A stretch of DNA of 64,000 nucleotides. Source: Struthio camelus (taxonomy: Eukaryota; Chordata; Aves; Struthioniformes; Struthionidae). The notes below the pieces were generated by a model. It saw nothing but the letters and a program-made list of their open reading frames with translations, was not told the DNA's origin and ran no database searches. Positions 34,716 through 47,962 of this stretch are shown in pieces. Every line of letters starts with the position of its first letter. Position 1 is the stretch's first letter. The stretch is from assembly GCF_040807025.1 (NCBI RefSeq), contig NC_090968.1, positions 186,001 to 250,000 on the forward strand, written 5' to 3'. The position numbers and the translations under genes are program-made.

Positions 34716-35241
34716 AAAAGGGGGTGATTGTGGTGGTGCTGATGAGGGGCCTGGAGGACATCCCCTGTCTGGAGATGGTCAGCAAGAGCATGCTGGTGCT
34801 GGCCAAAGTAGTGCATGAGCTGAAGGGCAAGGACCTGGGCTCCGCTTTCAGGGACACTGCCAAGTGCAAAGACCATGGCGGGGCACGGTGGCCCTCACGA
34901 GTCCACAACGTCTGCTCGATTCACACGCCGTCTCCAGGCTCGGACGCCTTTGCCTGCTCAACACCCTGGGACAAGACAACCCCGGGCCTTGGAAAGTACA
35001 CCGAGTACACCAAAGGAAGGAAACCCTGAACCCCCCCCCCCCCAACAACCACCTCAAATCACCCCCTGCCCACAAAGGCCACCATGTGAAAAGACTCTGG
35101 GGCTCCAAGGGCCTCTCTCTGCGTGCGCACAAAGCACACTCGACCACACCAAAGTGGTCTCCGAGGACGTCTTATTCAGCGGGCACCCAGCAGGCTCCAC
35201 GAGGCCGAGACCTACGGAGACGCGGGGCTGGGCGACGGCTG

Positions 35242-37684
35242 TCAGGAAGGCAGCAGCCCCTCACTCCACAGGCTCAGGGTCTCTCCCAGCACGTACACCA
35301 GGTGAGCATAGCTCTGCTCGGGTAGCAGCCACAGCAGCAGCCGGTAGAGGAACTTCTGGTCATACTGGGAAGCGTAGAGCACCACGGCACCCAGCACGAA
35401 GCCGACGACCAGCTCCAGGCAGATGAAGAGCGTGCAGAGTCTCCTGGGGCACAGCGCAGGCATGGGAGAGGGCGCAGGGCAGGTGCATCCCAACCCTCTC
35501 CTGCCCTGCACCCACCGCTGGGCCACGCGGGCCCCTTCAGCCAGCCCCACCGTCTGCGCCCCCACCCCCCAACACGCACTGCTCGTCGCTCCCTGGTGGA
35601 GGGTTGCAGAAGAGCCGCCAGGAGCCCAGAAAGAAGAAAGCTTGGCGCAAGGAATGCGCTGCCGGGGCGTGATTCCCAGCTGCAAAGCCCACAGCCAGTG
35701 AGCAGGACCCGCCAGGCCGCAGCCCGCTCGCTGCACAGCAGCCCACACGTGAGCCGCAGGGCATCAGGGACCCCAGGGGCAACTCACTGCAGCCACGTAG
35801 CCATGCCGCATCTCTTTGCCAGCTCCTGCCTCTCCTGCAGGCCAACACAGAGCGGGGACACTTGTGGGACCCACACGGGGCTGCATGGCACCCCTCTCCC
35901 CAGCAAGACCCTGCCAGCTCCTGCAGGCTTTGGCGCTGCCTCTCCCCCTTACCAGCTTTGCTTCCAGCAGCTCCGGCAGCACAGACCCCTCCACCTCGGG
36001 CTCCTGCTCCATCTGCTGCTTGCTGCAGGCAACAGAGCTTGCTTGGGCGAGCGCTGACCTCCATGGCCGCTGGGGCTGCCCGTCGCAACATACTGCTGCC
36101 CCACAGCAGCCATCGGGGTCTCCTGTCCCGCCACATGCTGCACAGAGCCCCTGCATCCCCTCCCCGAGGCCGGCACTGGCGTCCTCTGGCCCTCCAGCTG
36201 CAGCACAGAGCTGCTGCATGCGCCTGTGGGGAGAGGTGTCCCCGGTGCCCACTCACTAGGCATTTTCCAGCTCCAGCTCCTCCACTTCCTCTCGAAGTGG
36301 CCTCAGTTCAGCCCGCAGCACCTGGCAGACAGAAGGGGCCCGGTCCACGTGCCTGCTGCAGCCTCCTCCAAAGCCCCCGGCCAGTGGGCGCCCACCACCC
36401 TCTGCCCTCGCCCCTTTGGCACTACCTTTGCCCGCTTCTCCTGCTCACGCAGCTGCTGCTTCAGCTGGGCCGAGCGCTGCTGCTCCTGCAACTCACAGGG
36501 CACACAATGCAATGCCACCAGTGGAGCTGGCAGCTGGGCAGCCCCCTCCGCCTCCAGCCCCAGGGCTCGGCCCCCTCGCAACTGCCCCGCCCCAGGGCCC
36601 CGGGAGGGCTGGCCACAGACAAGGCCAGCCAAAGGGGAGTCACGGCCCCTGGGGCTAGTGCCCTCCCCAGGCCCACTGCTGGCCAAGGCTGAGGGGTGCA
36701 CCGATGCCAGCACTGGCACCCCACCAGCACTGGCACCCCACTGCTGCCAGCGCAGCTCTCCCTCTCCCCTGTACCTCGTCGAGCTCCTGCAGCCTCATGC
36801 GCCTCTCCTCCTTGGCTGCCTGCAAGCGCTCCTGCGGCAGAGGAGAGGAAGAGGAGCACTCAGCAGGGCACGGGCTCTCTCCTGTGAGATCTGCTCCTGG
36901 CAGCGGGTCCCAGGCCCTCCGCCCTCCCGGCTGCCCTCGGCCCCCAGCTCCCACTCTGCCACTGTCCCTCGCACGCGCCTCCCCTCTGTACCCAGCTCTG
37001 CAGGCACCAGTGGGCAGCCAGAGGCTCCTGGCTCCGCTCACCTCCAGCTGGGGCAGCAGCTCCTCCATCACCTGCAGCTCCTGCTGGCTGCTGCAGCACC
37101 GCTGCCTGAGGGCACAGTTCTCCCGCGCCAGCTCCTGGGCAGCAGCCTGCAGCTCCTGCTTCTCCTCCTGCTGCATGGGGAAGGGGGCAGAGCAGGGCTT
37201 CAGAGCCAAGCAGAGGGGGCACAGAGCAGGCCTTCAGCGGGGGCACCACCAGCCCCGCGCACCAAGGCCACTCCACGCCTACCAGGCACCGCAGCAGCTC
37301 CTTGCAATGGCCCCTCTCCTCCTTGCTTTCATTCAGCTGCTCCAGCAGCCTGCTGTGCTCGGCCAGCAGCCCTTCCAGCTCCTCCGCCCCTCTCCTGCGC
37401 CTCTGCTGCCTGCAGCAACGGGGTGCCATCACACCACACGCACCGGCACAGGCCCTCCCACCTGCCTGCCCTTCCTCCGCCAACCTCCGCACACCTCCCC
37501 AGCCTCCTGCATTCCCGCGCCCAGCCACGTCGCGATCACCCCACCTGGCCACCTGCTTGGTCAGGCGGGCGTTTGTGCCCTGCAGCGCCTCATAGTCCTT
37601 CTCCAGCGCCTCCAGGAGATTCAGCAGCTCCTGCTTCTGCGCCTGTACCCGCTGCAGGGCCAGCTTCACATCCGCCACCTCCAT
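35242..37684 (-). CDS. TMCO5-like coiled-coil transmembrane protein (unit 2)
   Basis: It has the same ten-exon model as unit 1, shifted by 19,454: start codon at 37684-37682, last exon 35443-35242. All proposed splice sites are retained. In the last exon a Glu in the luminal or tail segment (QYDQEFLY in unit 1) is Lys (QYDQKFLY), shared with unit 3. The exon 9 phase problem is the same, so it either predates the amplification or reflects a wrong splice assignment. The gene lies head to head with the truncated TOPORS-like copy of unit 3. Confidence 0.6.
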
Positions 37685-39714
37685 GGCTTGGGCTGTGCGC
37701 TGGGAGGCAGCACGGTGTGAGGGGGCTACAGCCCGTGTGCTCGGGCACACAGGGACGCTCACGTGGTCACTACCCTTCCCGGCATAGACACACATAAACA
37801 CTCGTGCACACTTACAGACCCATATTGCGTGTGCTCCAAACGATGTCCTCGTGCACAGCTGGAAGCAGCCACCCTGCTCCCCCACAGTCCACGTGTGCCA
37901 GGCACACATGTACAGCCCTGGCCCACGGGCAGGCACACTCGGGCTGTGGCGCTGGCAGTTCCCCGAGTCCCACCGCCCCCACCGCCCGGCCCGACCCGGT
38001 CCAGCCCGTGCTGGACGTCCCCCACGCAGCTCACCTCCACTCTGCAAGCACGCCCCGTGGGAGCCCAGCCGCCTCTGCCAGGCAGGGCACGAGGAGGCAC
38101 AGGCAGTGGTGCCTCTGGCGAGCGGTACCAAGGTCTGCTGCCAGCCCCAGAGCACGAGCCCAGCACCAGCCCCAAAAGCCTTGCTCGACCCCCCGCGCCT
38201 CACACCCGAGCTTGGCACGAGTCTGACCACCAGGCAGCTGGGCGAGACTCTGCAGCCGCCCGAGGCAATGCAGCAGCGCTGCGCTGTCACAAGAGGTTGG
38301 GGCCGTCACAAAGGGCCGTCACAAAGGGCCCCCGAGAGCGCTGGCCAGGGGTGGCCAGTGCCCCCCGGCAGGCACCCGCCTCTTGTGCTCCCCCAGCCTC
38401 CTCCCCGGGCATGGAGGCCTAAAGCCCAGGGCTGGAGATGGGAGGAGAAAGCCCTGGGGAAGCCCTTCATCCCCACAGCCTCTGCTGCAAGATGCCAGCT
38501 GGCCTGGCCCAAAAGGGCTCTGCGCTAGAGCCCAACCACTGGGGACCCTGTGGCAGCAGGGGCAGACAGGCAGACGCCTTTCCCAATGCATGGCAGACTC
38601 ATTTCCCGCCATGGGGATGGTGGCCTTGCTTGGCCCACAGCTCCCAAGCCGTTCCTCTGAAACAGAGGCCAGCCTCCAGTCCCCTTTGCACGGAGAGCAA
38701 GCCAGCTTTCTGTGCAACAGTTGTGGCCAGTCACTCCCTGTGTCCTCTGAGCCGGCCTGCCTTGTTGGGGTCTAGCGGTCAGTGGCACAGGGCGCCGGCA
38801 GGAGCCAGCAGGGCAGCAGGGACAGGCGTCGCACCTGGAGCCCACACGTTGCCCAGAGCACAGCCCGGTAGGGGCATGCTTAGACTCATGTCATGGCTCT
38901 TCACTAATGGGCGGGTATCAGATCTACCGGCAGAATGATGAACACTAACAGAAGCGCAGATCTACTAGCAGAATTGCTAACAAGGCCATCTCAAATACAA
39001 GGAGATCCCATAGGGGCCCCTGCACTGTGTGCTTCCCAGGGAGATAGCTTGGAGTGGGCCATAGCTGATGCATCGCATGGCGGGTATGCTGCCTCTCTCT
39101 CACATCTTGCATGCAGATCAGAGACACTGCAGGTTCAGTTCTCGGACGTGCTCCCCAACCAACAGCATACCGAGAAAGAGCACGCCAACACCCACTCCCC
39201 CTATCAGCTAGCTGAGAGAGAGGAGCTTCCCGCTGATGCCAGCTACCCACAGCTATTGTCTCGCGGGAAGCTCAGGGGCTGTGCTCCAGCGGGCAGACCC
39301 CTCACGCGCTATAATCACCCTTTTCGCAGTGTTGTCCTGGAGCGATCAGTCCAGCCTTGCTGATCCGCTGCGCTTTGGGCCTGGGAATCTGCGGGGGACA
39401 GATCACTAAGCCTCAGGGAGACAAGCTGTGCCTGTGCTGTTTGGCAGCCACCCTTAGTTTTCATGCTTAACGCCCGAGCTCTCCTTCCTCCTAGCCGTAA
39501 GCTTATTGAAGCCAGCCTGGACACCAGTTTGTCCACAGCACAGGCTCAGGTGACAGGTATTTTTTTGCAGTAAGCGGTCATTCCTGCGAGAGCCTACTGT
39601 GACTGACCAACAACGCCTACAATGGGAGAAGGCTCAGAGGGCAAGGTGCCCCATGAATCTCAAGGACAGTGTAGGATGCAGCTCACTAACCGCAGCTGTT
39701 GCACACAGACCTGA

Positions 39715-39924
39715 CCAGCGTTGTGACGCTGAGCGTGTCTGAGACTGGAAATGGCAACCACATTGGTATTGTGATTGGTATTGTGCTTGAACTGTCTAGC
39801 TAGATGTTGTTCAGTGTATACACTTGTACTGTGATACACTTGAATTGTGCTCTCAGGGCATTGCTGAATCATTGTGCTAAATCAACACCCCCTGTAACAT
39901 CAGATTCCCTCAAAAGAAACTTTT
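39715..39924 (+). repeat. LTR-like repeat member A with 7-bp extra (unit 3)
   Basis: It reads TTCAGTGTATACACTTG where units 1, 2 and 4 read TTCACACTTG. The longer form resembles member B (AGTGTACACTTG), so it is probably ancestral. Confidence 0.6.
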
Positions 39925-39927
39925 GAG

Positions 39928-40131
39928 GCCTGTGAGGGTGACGGAGCACTGGCAGAGGTTGCCCGGAGAGCTTGTGGAGTCTCCTTCGCTGGAGATTTTC
40001 AAAACCGGCCTGGACGCGGTCCTGGGCAACATGCTCTAGAGGACCCGGCTTGAGCAGGGGGGTTGGACTAGATGATCTCCAGAGGTCCCTTCCAGGCTTG
40101 GCCATTGCGTGCTTCTGTGTGATTCTGTGAA
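39928..40131 (+). mobile_element. CR1-a 3' end fragment (unit 3)
   Basis: Copy of 1012-1215. Confidence 0.93.
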
Positions 40132-42098
40132 CCTGACAGCCACTGCAGGCAAGGCTGACACTGATTATCACACGGCCAGCTGATGCTCTGGCAGGGTTTG
40201 GGTCTCATAGTTGCTCTATCAGAGCAAGCAGGCGCTTGCACGCGTCTTGGCCCACCGCTGTCCCTTCAGAAGTTCAAAGGTGTTGGTGTGTGCAGGGCGG
40301 ATTCCCCTCCTCCCTCCCTCCCTCCCTCCACCTCCACTGATTACAGTGGGAGCTTAGACAAGGAGCTGGCATGCAGACAGCCATTTTGTGCTCACCAAAA
40401 CTGGGGACAGGGGAATCCCCCCTCCTGAGAGTGTGTGGAGTGCACGGGATGGAACGGAATCCCGCTTCATGCCAGGGCCTTCTCAATGTATTGTTTACCT
40501 CCTCTAAATCAGTCCCTGAAGCATGAGGAAAGTAACTCCCTTCTTGGCCCTGTCTAGGAGTCCTGTCTTCTCATGAGATGGGAATAGGGCCTTCTAGCGG
40601 GACATTTCCGGCTGTAAGGGTGAGAGCAGCAAAGCAACAACCGTGTGCTTGCAAGGAGGAATAAGCGAGCGAGAAGTCTGTTTCTCTGTGTGTCAGCTAA
40701 GGGCAGGCTGGTGTGTCCTGGGGGCAGCAGGAGCTGCCTGAGGAGCCGCAGGGCAGGGACTCTGGTGCTGTCCTGGAGGGAGGCGCTGGCACGAGGGAGC
40801 TGCAGGCCGTCTGGGGGCAGGGAATCTCCTTGACACAAGAACAAGGGGCACAGAGTGTCACTGTCCTCTGCTTCCTTGTGCCACTGGGGCCAGGGACAGT
40901 TTGGAAGCTGATGAGGCAGCTGACACCCTGCCCCTACCCACCCCTTCCCCCGTGCTGCTGTGCTTTCAAGGGGGCTTGGGCTGTGGTGTGAGTGCTACTG
41001 TGCCGCAGAAACACGGGCCTCGACCCCTCGCTGCAGCCCCCACTGCCCTCCTGCCCCTGCCCTGCCGCCCTGCCGTCCTCCCCACGCTGCCCTGCCTCCT
41101 GACTCCTCTCCCCACACCGCAGGGCCCGGCAGTGCAGCAGGCGCAGGCACAGCCCCGCAGCTGCTGCCTGGTCCCCGGCCCTCCCCGCCTCCCTCCACAC
41201 CAGGGCTCCAGCCCCAGCCAGGCAGCAGGTCCGGCCTCTCCCCCCAGCTCCTGGCCTGGCTCCTCCCGCACTCCCACCCCCTGGCAGGGAGCTGGAGCTG
41301 CCCTGGTCCCGGGCAACTGGCCAGCACCAGGGCTGGCATAGGGCCCGGGTGGACAGGCAGTGCGGGGGGGCAGTGGGGCAGGGCGAGCAGCCTCCCTCAG
41401 GGCCCCACGGCTGGGCCAGGAGGGATGAGGCCATGCGGCCAGCTGGGCTCCAGCTGCTGCTTTGATGTCAGCTCCATGGAGGGACCGTTGGGGTTTGCTC
41501 CCTTTGCAGGGGAATGGCTGGAGGCGGAGACCTTGCCGGGGCCTGGCCCAGACCGGGGCAGTGCGCTACTGATCAAATTGAAGGACGCAGCCCCCTTTTC
41601 CTCCACCAAAATGATCCACAGACTATTAGGGCACATGCGTTTAATCCACAGTACTCCTTATGGGACCGAAGGCAAAAGAAATGTGCTGTCCGTTCTTCTA
41701 GGTGAAAAAACGACGTTGGTTTGTGTCGCCATCTTTGCCCTTCTAGCTTCCAGGACTGTTAAAACAGCAGTGAATTTTGTGGTGGGAACAAAATTGAGAA
41801 AGGGTTTGTTGAAACGGCTTAAGAGAAAACCTGAAACAATTTCTGATTTTGTTACCTATAGGCCACAAAGATTATGTTACTCTTTTGCTATTCCCGAGGG
41901 GAAGGCATTTACAGCCACAGCTGAAAAGTGAGCTTAGGTTGTCCCAGTTGGGTCAGTCATTTTTCTCAACTGCTATTGTTTCTCTGTCTCTACTGCTGGG
42001 AGGCAACTCTCTGGACCGACTGAACTCAGTTATGCCTCTAGGATCTTTGGCTTGAGCCGGCATGAGGTGCTGCCATGCTGTGGTGGCAGAAAGAAATG

Positions 42099-42234
42099 CT
42101 AGAGAGGCTGTGGAGTCTCCCTCACTGGAGGTATTCAAAACCCAACAGGGCCCGGCCCTGAGCAACCTGCTCTAGCTGACCCTGACCATCTCCAGAGGTC
42201 CCTTCCACCCTCCGCCATTCCGTGGTTCCGTGAC
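42099..42234 (+). mobile_element. CR1-b 3' end fragment (unit 3)
   Basis: Copy of 3183-3318. Confidence 0.9.
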
Positions 42235-42867
42235 CCTGCAGTTGTTGATATTCAACTCTCAGAACAAGCCTGAGTTCTACCGGACGGAGGTGACGCCGCA
42301 CTGCAAGCTCAAAAGCTTCCTGGTCTTGGGAGGTGCACAGACAGTGTATTCAGAGTGAGCAAGCAGGTAGATCTTCCTTTAAAAAGCAGAACCACTCAGA
42401 ATTCACTGAGCTCAAGGGGAGGTCCTTGCCACCTCCCTCTGGTCTGCAGGAAACACATCTGGCTGCCCTTAGACAGTTCTCGGCCGTCCTGGATATCCCA
42501 CCTCAGCTATTCATGCCTCAGCTAGGCATTACCTCCCCCCACTCCCCAGGAGCCCTCTCCTCCAGGCTTCTCCTCCTTCTTCCTAAGTGCTGGCTAATTC
42601 CACAGATTCATGCCTTGCTTCTGCCTCCCTTTATGGTACCTACGATGACTTCTCTGAAGTTCTGGGGCCGCCTTTATACAGCCGCAGTTACCAAGCCACG
42701 TGCAGGATTTTCCCCTAACTGCAGCCTGTTCCCTTTACAGCCACATACAGTCGTGTGCTCTACAGGCCCTCAAGCTGACAGCGCGCCAGAGAGAGTGCAC
42801 CTGAACCCTTGGAGGAGGTGAGGCACGTTTGGCTCCCCCACCCGCACAGCCCCCAGCAGAGGAGCCC

Positions 42868-44322
42868 ATGGAGGTAGGTGCCACCCACCCTCGCCCCTCA
42901 CCCCACGAGCGGCAACACAGGCAGAGGGAAGGGGCTTGCTCTTCTTGCGCTGAGAGGGGCCATCGCACTGCCGCCAACGCCAAAAGGTTCGTCACCTCTC
43001 CACCAATCCTTTGAAAAGGGTGAGGGTCAGAGCTGCCAGGGGCAGGGCAGGGCTTGTGGACTTCTGCTGCAATTTGGCTGGGCGGCAGGGCACATACTCC
43101 TGCTGGGCTCACTTGGCTGACAGGCATGCTGTGCATCTGTGGCCAGTGCCGTGTGTGTAGCAAGAGGCTGCAGGGGTCTCCAGGAGTGCTGAGAGACCTC
43201 GTTGCCTCTTCCTCGGAGTGCACTTGCAGCTGTGGTGAGCTGCACTTGGAACTATGCTGCAGGCTGGGCTGTGCAAGGAAGCAGAGGTGGTCAGTGGGGT
43301 TTTGGGAAGTGCTGAGTCCCAAGCAGCAAGGGCATGCTTTTGAAGAGGGCAAGGAGAAAGGGCAGGGTGCCCAAGAATGGCAAGGATGCCCACGTTCCCC
43401 GGGGGCAGCATGTTGGTTCCTGAGCTTTCTGGCAGCTCCCAGTTCGTAAAGGAAGAGTTGCTCTGAGAACTGTCTGAATGCATGCTCCCCCAGCCTCCTG
43501 TGCTCTGCTGATGCGGCTGGTACTGGTGCAAAGAGGGACCTCTTCCTTTCCGGAGGAAGGAGGGAGGCAGATGTCGGCAATTCCTAGGCAGTTCCTGAGC
43601 CGGGACATTTTTCAATGTCTTTCCTTCCTCTCTTGCTGAGTTAGGAGGAGACTGACCCATGACACCTCCCTGTCATGGGAGGGCACCGAGGCCTTCCTGG
43701 GTGATAGGCACCAGTGCCTGTGTTCTTTCTTCTCATCCTGAAAGCAGCCTCGTGTGGGTTTCTGTGCCAATGGCTCTTCTGCACCGCTGCCTGCACCATA
43801 GTCCGCCCTCCACACTGCCCTCCGCAGTCTTCCCAGGAAGGGCAATGATCTCGGCCTCTCTTTCTGCAGCGGAGTGCAGCATCAGCAGCTGAGGCACCTG
43901 CAACGGATGGCAGCTCCTTACCCTCAGCTCCCCCCAGCCCTCTGCAGCAGACAACACCAAGACCTGCAGCTCCAGACGCTACGTGTCCCATCTGCCTGGA
44001 CACCTTGGACAACGTGGCCTACATAAAACCTTGCTTCCATAAGTTTTGCTTTAGTTGTGTGTTCCGGTGGTCGAAAACAAAGGCCGAATGCCCGCTGTGC
44101 AAGCAGGCTTTCCGATCAATTCTGCACACAGTGGTGGCAGAAGATGACTACCAGGAGCATGTCATCACCACGAGCTTGCCGCAGCCACACAGTCTGCCCA
44201 GCAGCCGCGGCGAAGCTCTGATGATGGGGCAGCTCGAGCAGGAGGAGAAGCCTGGAGAGAGTTGCTGGCTCCTGCCGACCCCCAGGACAGTGACTCCTCG
44301 TCAGACAGTTGTGTCCTTGTAG
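42868..44322 (+). pseudogene. TOPORS-like: TOPORS-like, truncated by 805-bp deletion (unit 3)
   Basis: Exons are 42868-42873 and 43870-44322. The start, intron and RING finger are as in unit 1, but sequence equivalent to 5252-6056 is missing (junction 44167/44168). As 805 is not a multiple of three, the frame shifts after residue 101 and stops after 51 new residues at 44320-44322. The predicted product is about 152 residues: a complete C3HC4 RING with a foreign tail (TTSLPQPHSLPSSRGE and on), without the central TOPORS domain, SUMO-interaction motif or nuclear signal. It could be a plain pseudogene or a RING-only protein; the sequence cannot decide. Confidence 0.85.
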
Positions 44323-44744
44323 GGTCCTGGAAGCCCTGGGCAGAGGGAAGCCCTGAATGCATTGTGCTCTCCTCAGACTCAGAGCACTCAGCCGCGGCAG
44401 AGGAAAAGGAAGCTGGGCAGAATGAGCAGCCGCTCCATGGGTCCAGCCGGAGCTGCAGCAAAGCCAGCGGGAGCTGCTTGCCCAGCTCCGCCATGCCGAA
44501 GGAAACTGGCTGGAGCTGCCGCAGCTGCTGCCCCACTGCCCCCAGGGAGGAGACAGAGCCCCGGCAGGGGCAGGTGGAGGATGTGGCTGGTTGCTCTGTG
44601 CAGGGCTGCAGCCAGATCCCCTTTGCTCCTGGCAGCGGCAGGCAATGCTCACCCGGGAGTCCCCGGCTGCCCAGAAAGAGGAGGGCAGGCAGCCCCGAGG
44701 CCTGTACCCAGCCCAGCAAGAGGCAGGCATGGCCTCAGCGTTAG
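44323..44744 (+). pseudogene. Out-of-frame 3' remnant of TOPORS-like exon (unit 3)
   Basis: The former C-terminal coding part is still open in the original frame: from 44262 the frame reads LAPADPQDSDSSSDS and on, ending at the original stop with the CIVLSSDSE motif and basic signal preserved. It is no longer joined in frame to the RING. Glu to Lys (EEEEAG to EEKEAG) is shared with unit 4. Confidence 0.75.
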
Positions 44745-46633
44745 GAAGGAGAGAGGAAGATGGCCAGGGAGCAGAGACGAGAGCAGCCAGAGAAGCCTGT
44801 GGCAATGGCGGCTAGGTAAGAAGACCGAAAGAAGTGGAAAACGGGCTGGACTGCTGCCCTCCAAGGGTTGTCTTCAGCGGTACAAGGTCTGGCAGTCAGC
44901 TGACTGTGAGTAGTGGCCTCCTTGGGAGAAGGTAGCAATGCTAGGGCAAAGACTGGTTCAGGTGTTCTTAATGAGGCGATGGAGGGCTCTCGGGGCAAGC
45001 TTGGAGTAGGAGTTGGACTAGACGCTGGCAGATGCAGGGCCCACACGGATGAGGAAGTCTGTCAGTCCCCCCAGCAGTTATTCTAGGAGATGGCTGTCTG
45101 AAAGCACCTTTGGCAGGACACTGCGGGGCCAGGTTTGTATAAAGACCAGTGCAATCCAGCTGGTTGCCGTGACAAATGCTGAGGAGAGTGAAGGGGTCCC
45201 TCGTGACTCACTTGCCTTCTGTCACCCTCTGCTCTCCCTTGGCAGGCAAGGAAGTGGTGGGTTTTCCGCACAGACCTGAGGTGCACCGAGCCCCTCTCCT
45301 TGTGTGTGTGTGGGCCTCCCACCAAAATGCCTGAGCTCCCCTGCAGCTGTTCCCCAAATGGCCCTGTCTGGGCTGGAGAACGGGGAGGCATAAAACTCCC
45401 CAGCATACACTTCTGGGGAGGAACCCTCTCAGCTTCCCCTCTGCTGGAAAAATGGCTTGCCTCCGTGTTTCTGCTCCTTTCGCTCTCACCCCACCTGCTC
45501 TAGGGGCTTTTAATCTCCTTGCGTGCCTTACTTCTTCCCCTTTGCGTTGTTGGCGTGCAGTGCTAACCACGGTGTTGGAGCGGGTGCCACCTTCCAGGTA
45601 AGAAGCTGGCCCTGGGGTTTTTCACCAGTGCTGCTGCTGGCTAAGGAGCTCGTCACCTGAACGCACTTAAGGCACCTGGGATGTGAGCTGCTGGAGAGCT
45701 GCCAGAGCTCAGGATGCAAGAAGACTGGCTTGAATTGTCTAGCTCTCCTCAGCTTGGAGGCAGAGCTAGCCCTGCCAGGACATGGCTTCCAGGCTGACAA
45801 CCCTGCTTTGAAGCTTCTTTGAAGCAGGAGCAAAATCATTTCTGGGAGGTGTGTCACATTCCGCATGTCCGATGGCTGCTGAGGACCGGGCTGCAGCAGT
45901 GGTGAGCGTAGCTGTGGCTGTGGGGGTTGGCAGGGCTGAGCAATGCAGCCTCTGGCCTCTCTCCCCAGGCCCCCTGCAATGAGGTGAGGAACTGCTCACT
46001 GAGGTGAGCCCATCTCCATGCTTGTGCCTCAGGGGGCATGTTATTCCCAGCTCACAGAGGCCTTCAGCTTTCCCACATGTTAACTTAGGAGTTAACATCT
46101 CTGCCTGAAAGCAAACCCTGGGACTGCAACCTTGGCTAGGTTTTGGTAGGAACAACGGGAACTCCCAGCTCGATACAAAGGGAGGCACTCCCAGCGCAGC
46201 ACCCTAAGCCCAGGCTGACGGAGGCAGGCTCTCTTGTGCTCCTGCTTTCTGAGCCAGGGACTCTGGGGTCCTTGGCTGCACAAAGGCACAGCTCCAGCTG
46301 AAGTGGTGCCGGTTAGACTCGCCAACCCAGCAGCCACTGTGTGCTCCGGCTTCCCTAAAACACAGGCGGCATCTCCCCTTCCTCCTCTCGCAGCTCTTCC
46401 AGAGAACACTTGTGCACAACTAGCTTTCAGGACTGGTCTCTGATGTCCTATGGCTCCCTGTCAGCGTGAGTCAGAGAGGATTTGGGGCAAACTCCCGTCC
46501 TCAGGCTTTTCCCTTAGCCAGCACCAGGCAACACCATGCCGAGATGAGATTTCCCTCACTTGTCTATCGAGATATATTTCTCTGGAGTCACGAGAGTGAT
46601 AACAGGAGTGCAGTGAGAAATTAAATAATAACA

Positions 46634-46743
46634 CAAGCTTGTTCTTCCAGGAAAAAAGTATTGCCTACTCACCCGCAGGATTCCGCAGAGGCGCCAAAAC
46701 CTCGTCCAGCTGAGATGCTGGGGAAGCTTCACCTACAGGCACA
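46634..46743 (-). repeat. Duplicated exon-like segment, copy 1 (unit 3)
   Basis: Copy of 8523-8632. Confidence 0.45.
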
Positions 46744-46845
46744 CCTGCAATCAGAGAGGAGATTTGCTTCCCTTCTATACCATGACATACGTCTTTTGAG
46801 CCAGCATCGGGATTACAGAGGGGGAAAAGAAACGCTTAAAAAGAG

Positions 46846-46957
46846 ACAAAGCTTGTCCTTGCCAGCAAAAAAAGTCTGACTCCTTACCAGTGGCGTCCTG
46901 CAGAGGCTCCCTTACCTCTCCCAGCTGAGCAGCTGGGTACGCAGTGTCCACGGGCAC
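46846..46957 (-). repeat. Duplicated exon-like segment, copy 2 (unit 3)
   Basis: Copy of 8735-8846. Confidence 0.45.
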
Positions 46958-47962
46958 ATCGGTAAGCAGACACGGAGCAGCAGAACTGCGCTGGGCCGAC
47001 AGTGAACACCCAGGGACTGGCTGAGGCCCAGAGGGGAGAAATGACCGTCCCCACACTTGCCTGCCTGCAGTGCGCTGGAGCTGGGAGAGAACCCAGGAGT
47101 TTGGACTCCCAGTCAGCCCTTCCCCTGCTCTACGCCAATGACCCCTGCCCTTCCGCTTCCCACACGTTCCGAGTCCCAGAGCACCTCGCCAGAGCAGGAG
47201 AGACTTCCAGTCTCTACCATTTCTCACTGCTGAGGACTTGCCTTTGCAATCTTGAGATCACGCCTAATTCAAGAAACTTTATTTTGAAGTGCCAAAATTC
47301 CTTCTGGAAACAACCACACAAAGCTCTGGAGCCCTCAGGACACATCAGCACATTAGCCCCACTGAGCTTCCTTTCTTTTGCTTGAACCAAAAGAACTAAC
47401 TGCAGCGGCAGGTTATTCTTTCTTAGGCAAAGCTGCAGCACAAGCACCTCACCCGTGTTTCTCCCAGTGCCTTATAGGCAGCAGAGGGATGCTGAAGCAG
47501 GAGAATAAGGAGCTGGAGAATAAGTTCCATGTTTGCAGAGTGCTCTCCAGTGGCTCTCCCTCTCCCTGCCACGGGGCTCCTCAGCCCTTCTCTTCACCAG
47601 GGAAGCTCAGCTCAGGGGCTGTGTGGTGTCTCGTAAATGCTCGCCCATCTCTCACAGACTTTTCAGCACTCTTGCCGGCAACAAGGGACTCACTAGAACA
47701 GCAGAGGCGGCGCATCCACAGCAACAGCTCTACACCTCCCCCCTTCCCCACTCTTGGCACTGAATCGGGAAAGCATCCGAGTTCCTCTGCTCAACAGAGG
47801 CAAGGGCAGCCCCCCTCGCAACCTGGCCAAATGGTCCTTCCCAGAGACACGGCTGGCCGCAGGGGCACCTCCCTCCCAGGGCTCCCCTCCACCTCCACGG
47901 CACGATGGAGAACACAGCCTGCAAACGGATCCCACCGCTCCTGCCAAGGCTCTTTTGAGAAT

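Larger units (their letters stand above)
19456..38909. repeat. Tandem array unit 2 (19,454 bp)
   Basis: This is the second copy, one base shorter than unit 1 because of a poly-C length change (about 15585 in unit 1 versus about 35035). Its TOPORS-like frame is full length. Scattered SNPs distinguish it from unit 1, for example A5646 versus G25101, G6101 versus A25556 and A6358 versus G25813. Confidence 0.98.
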
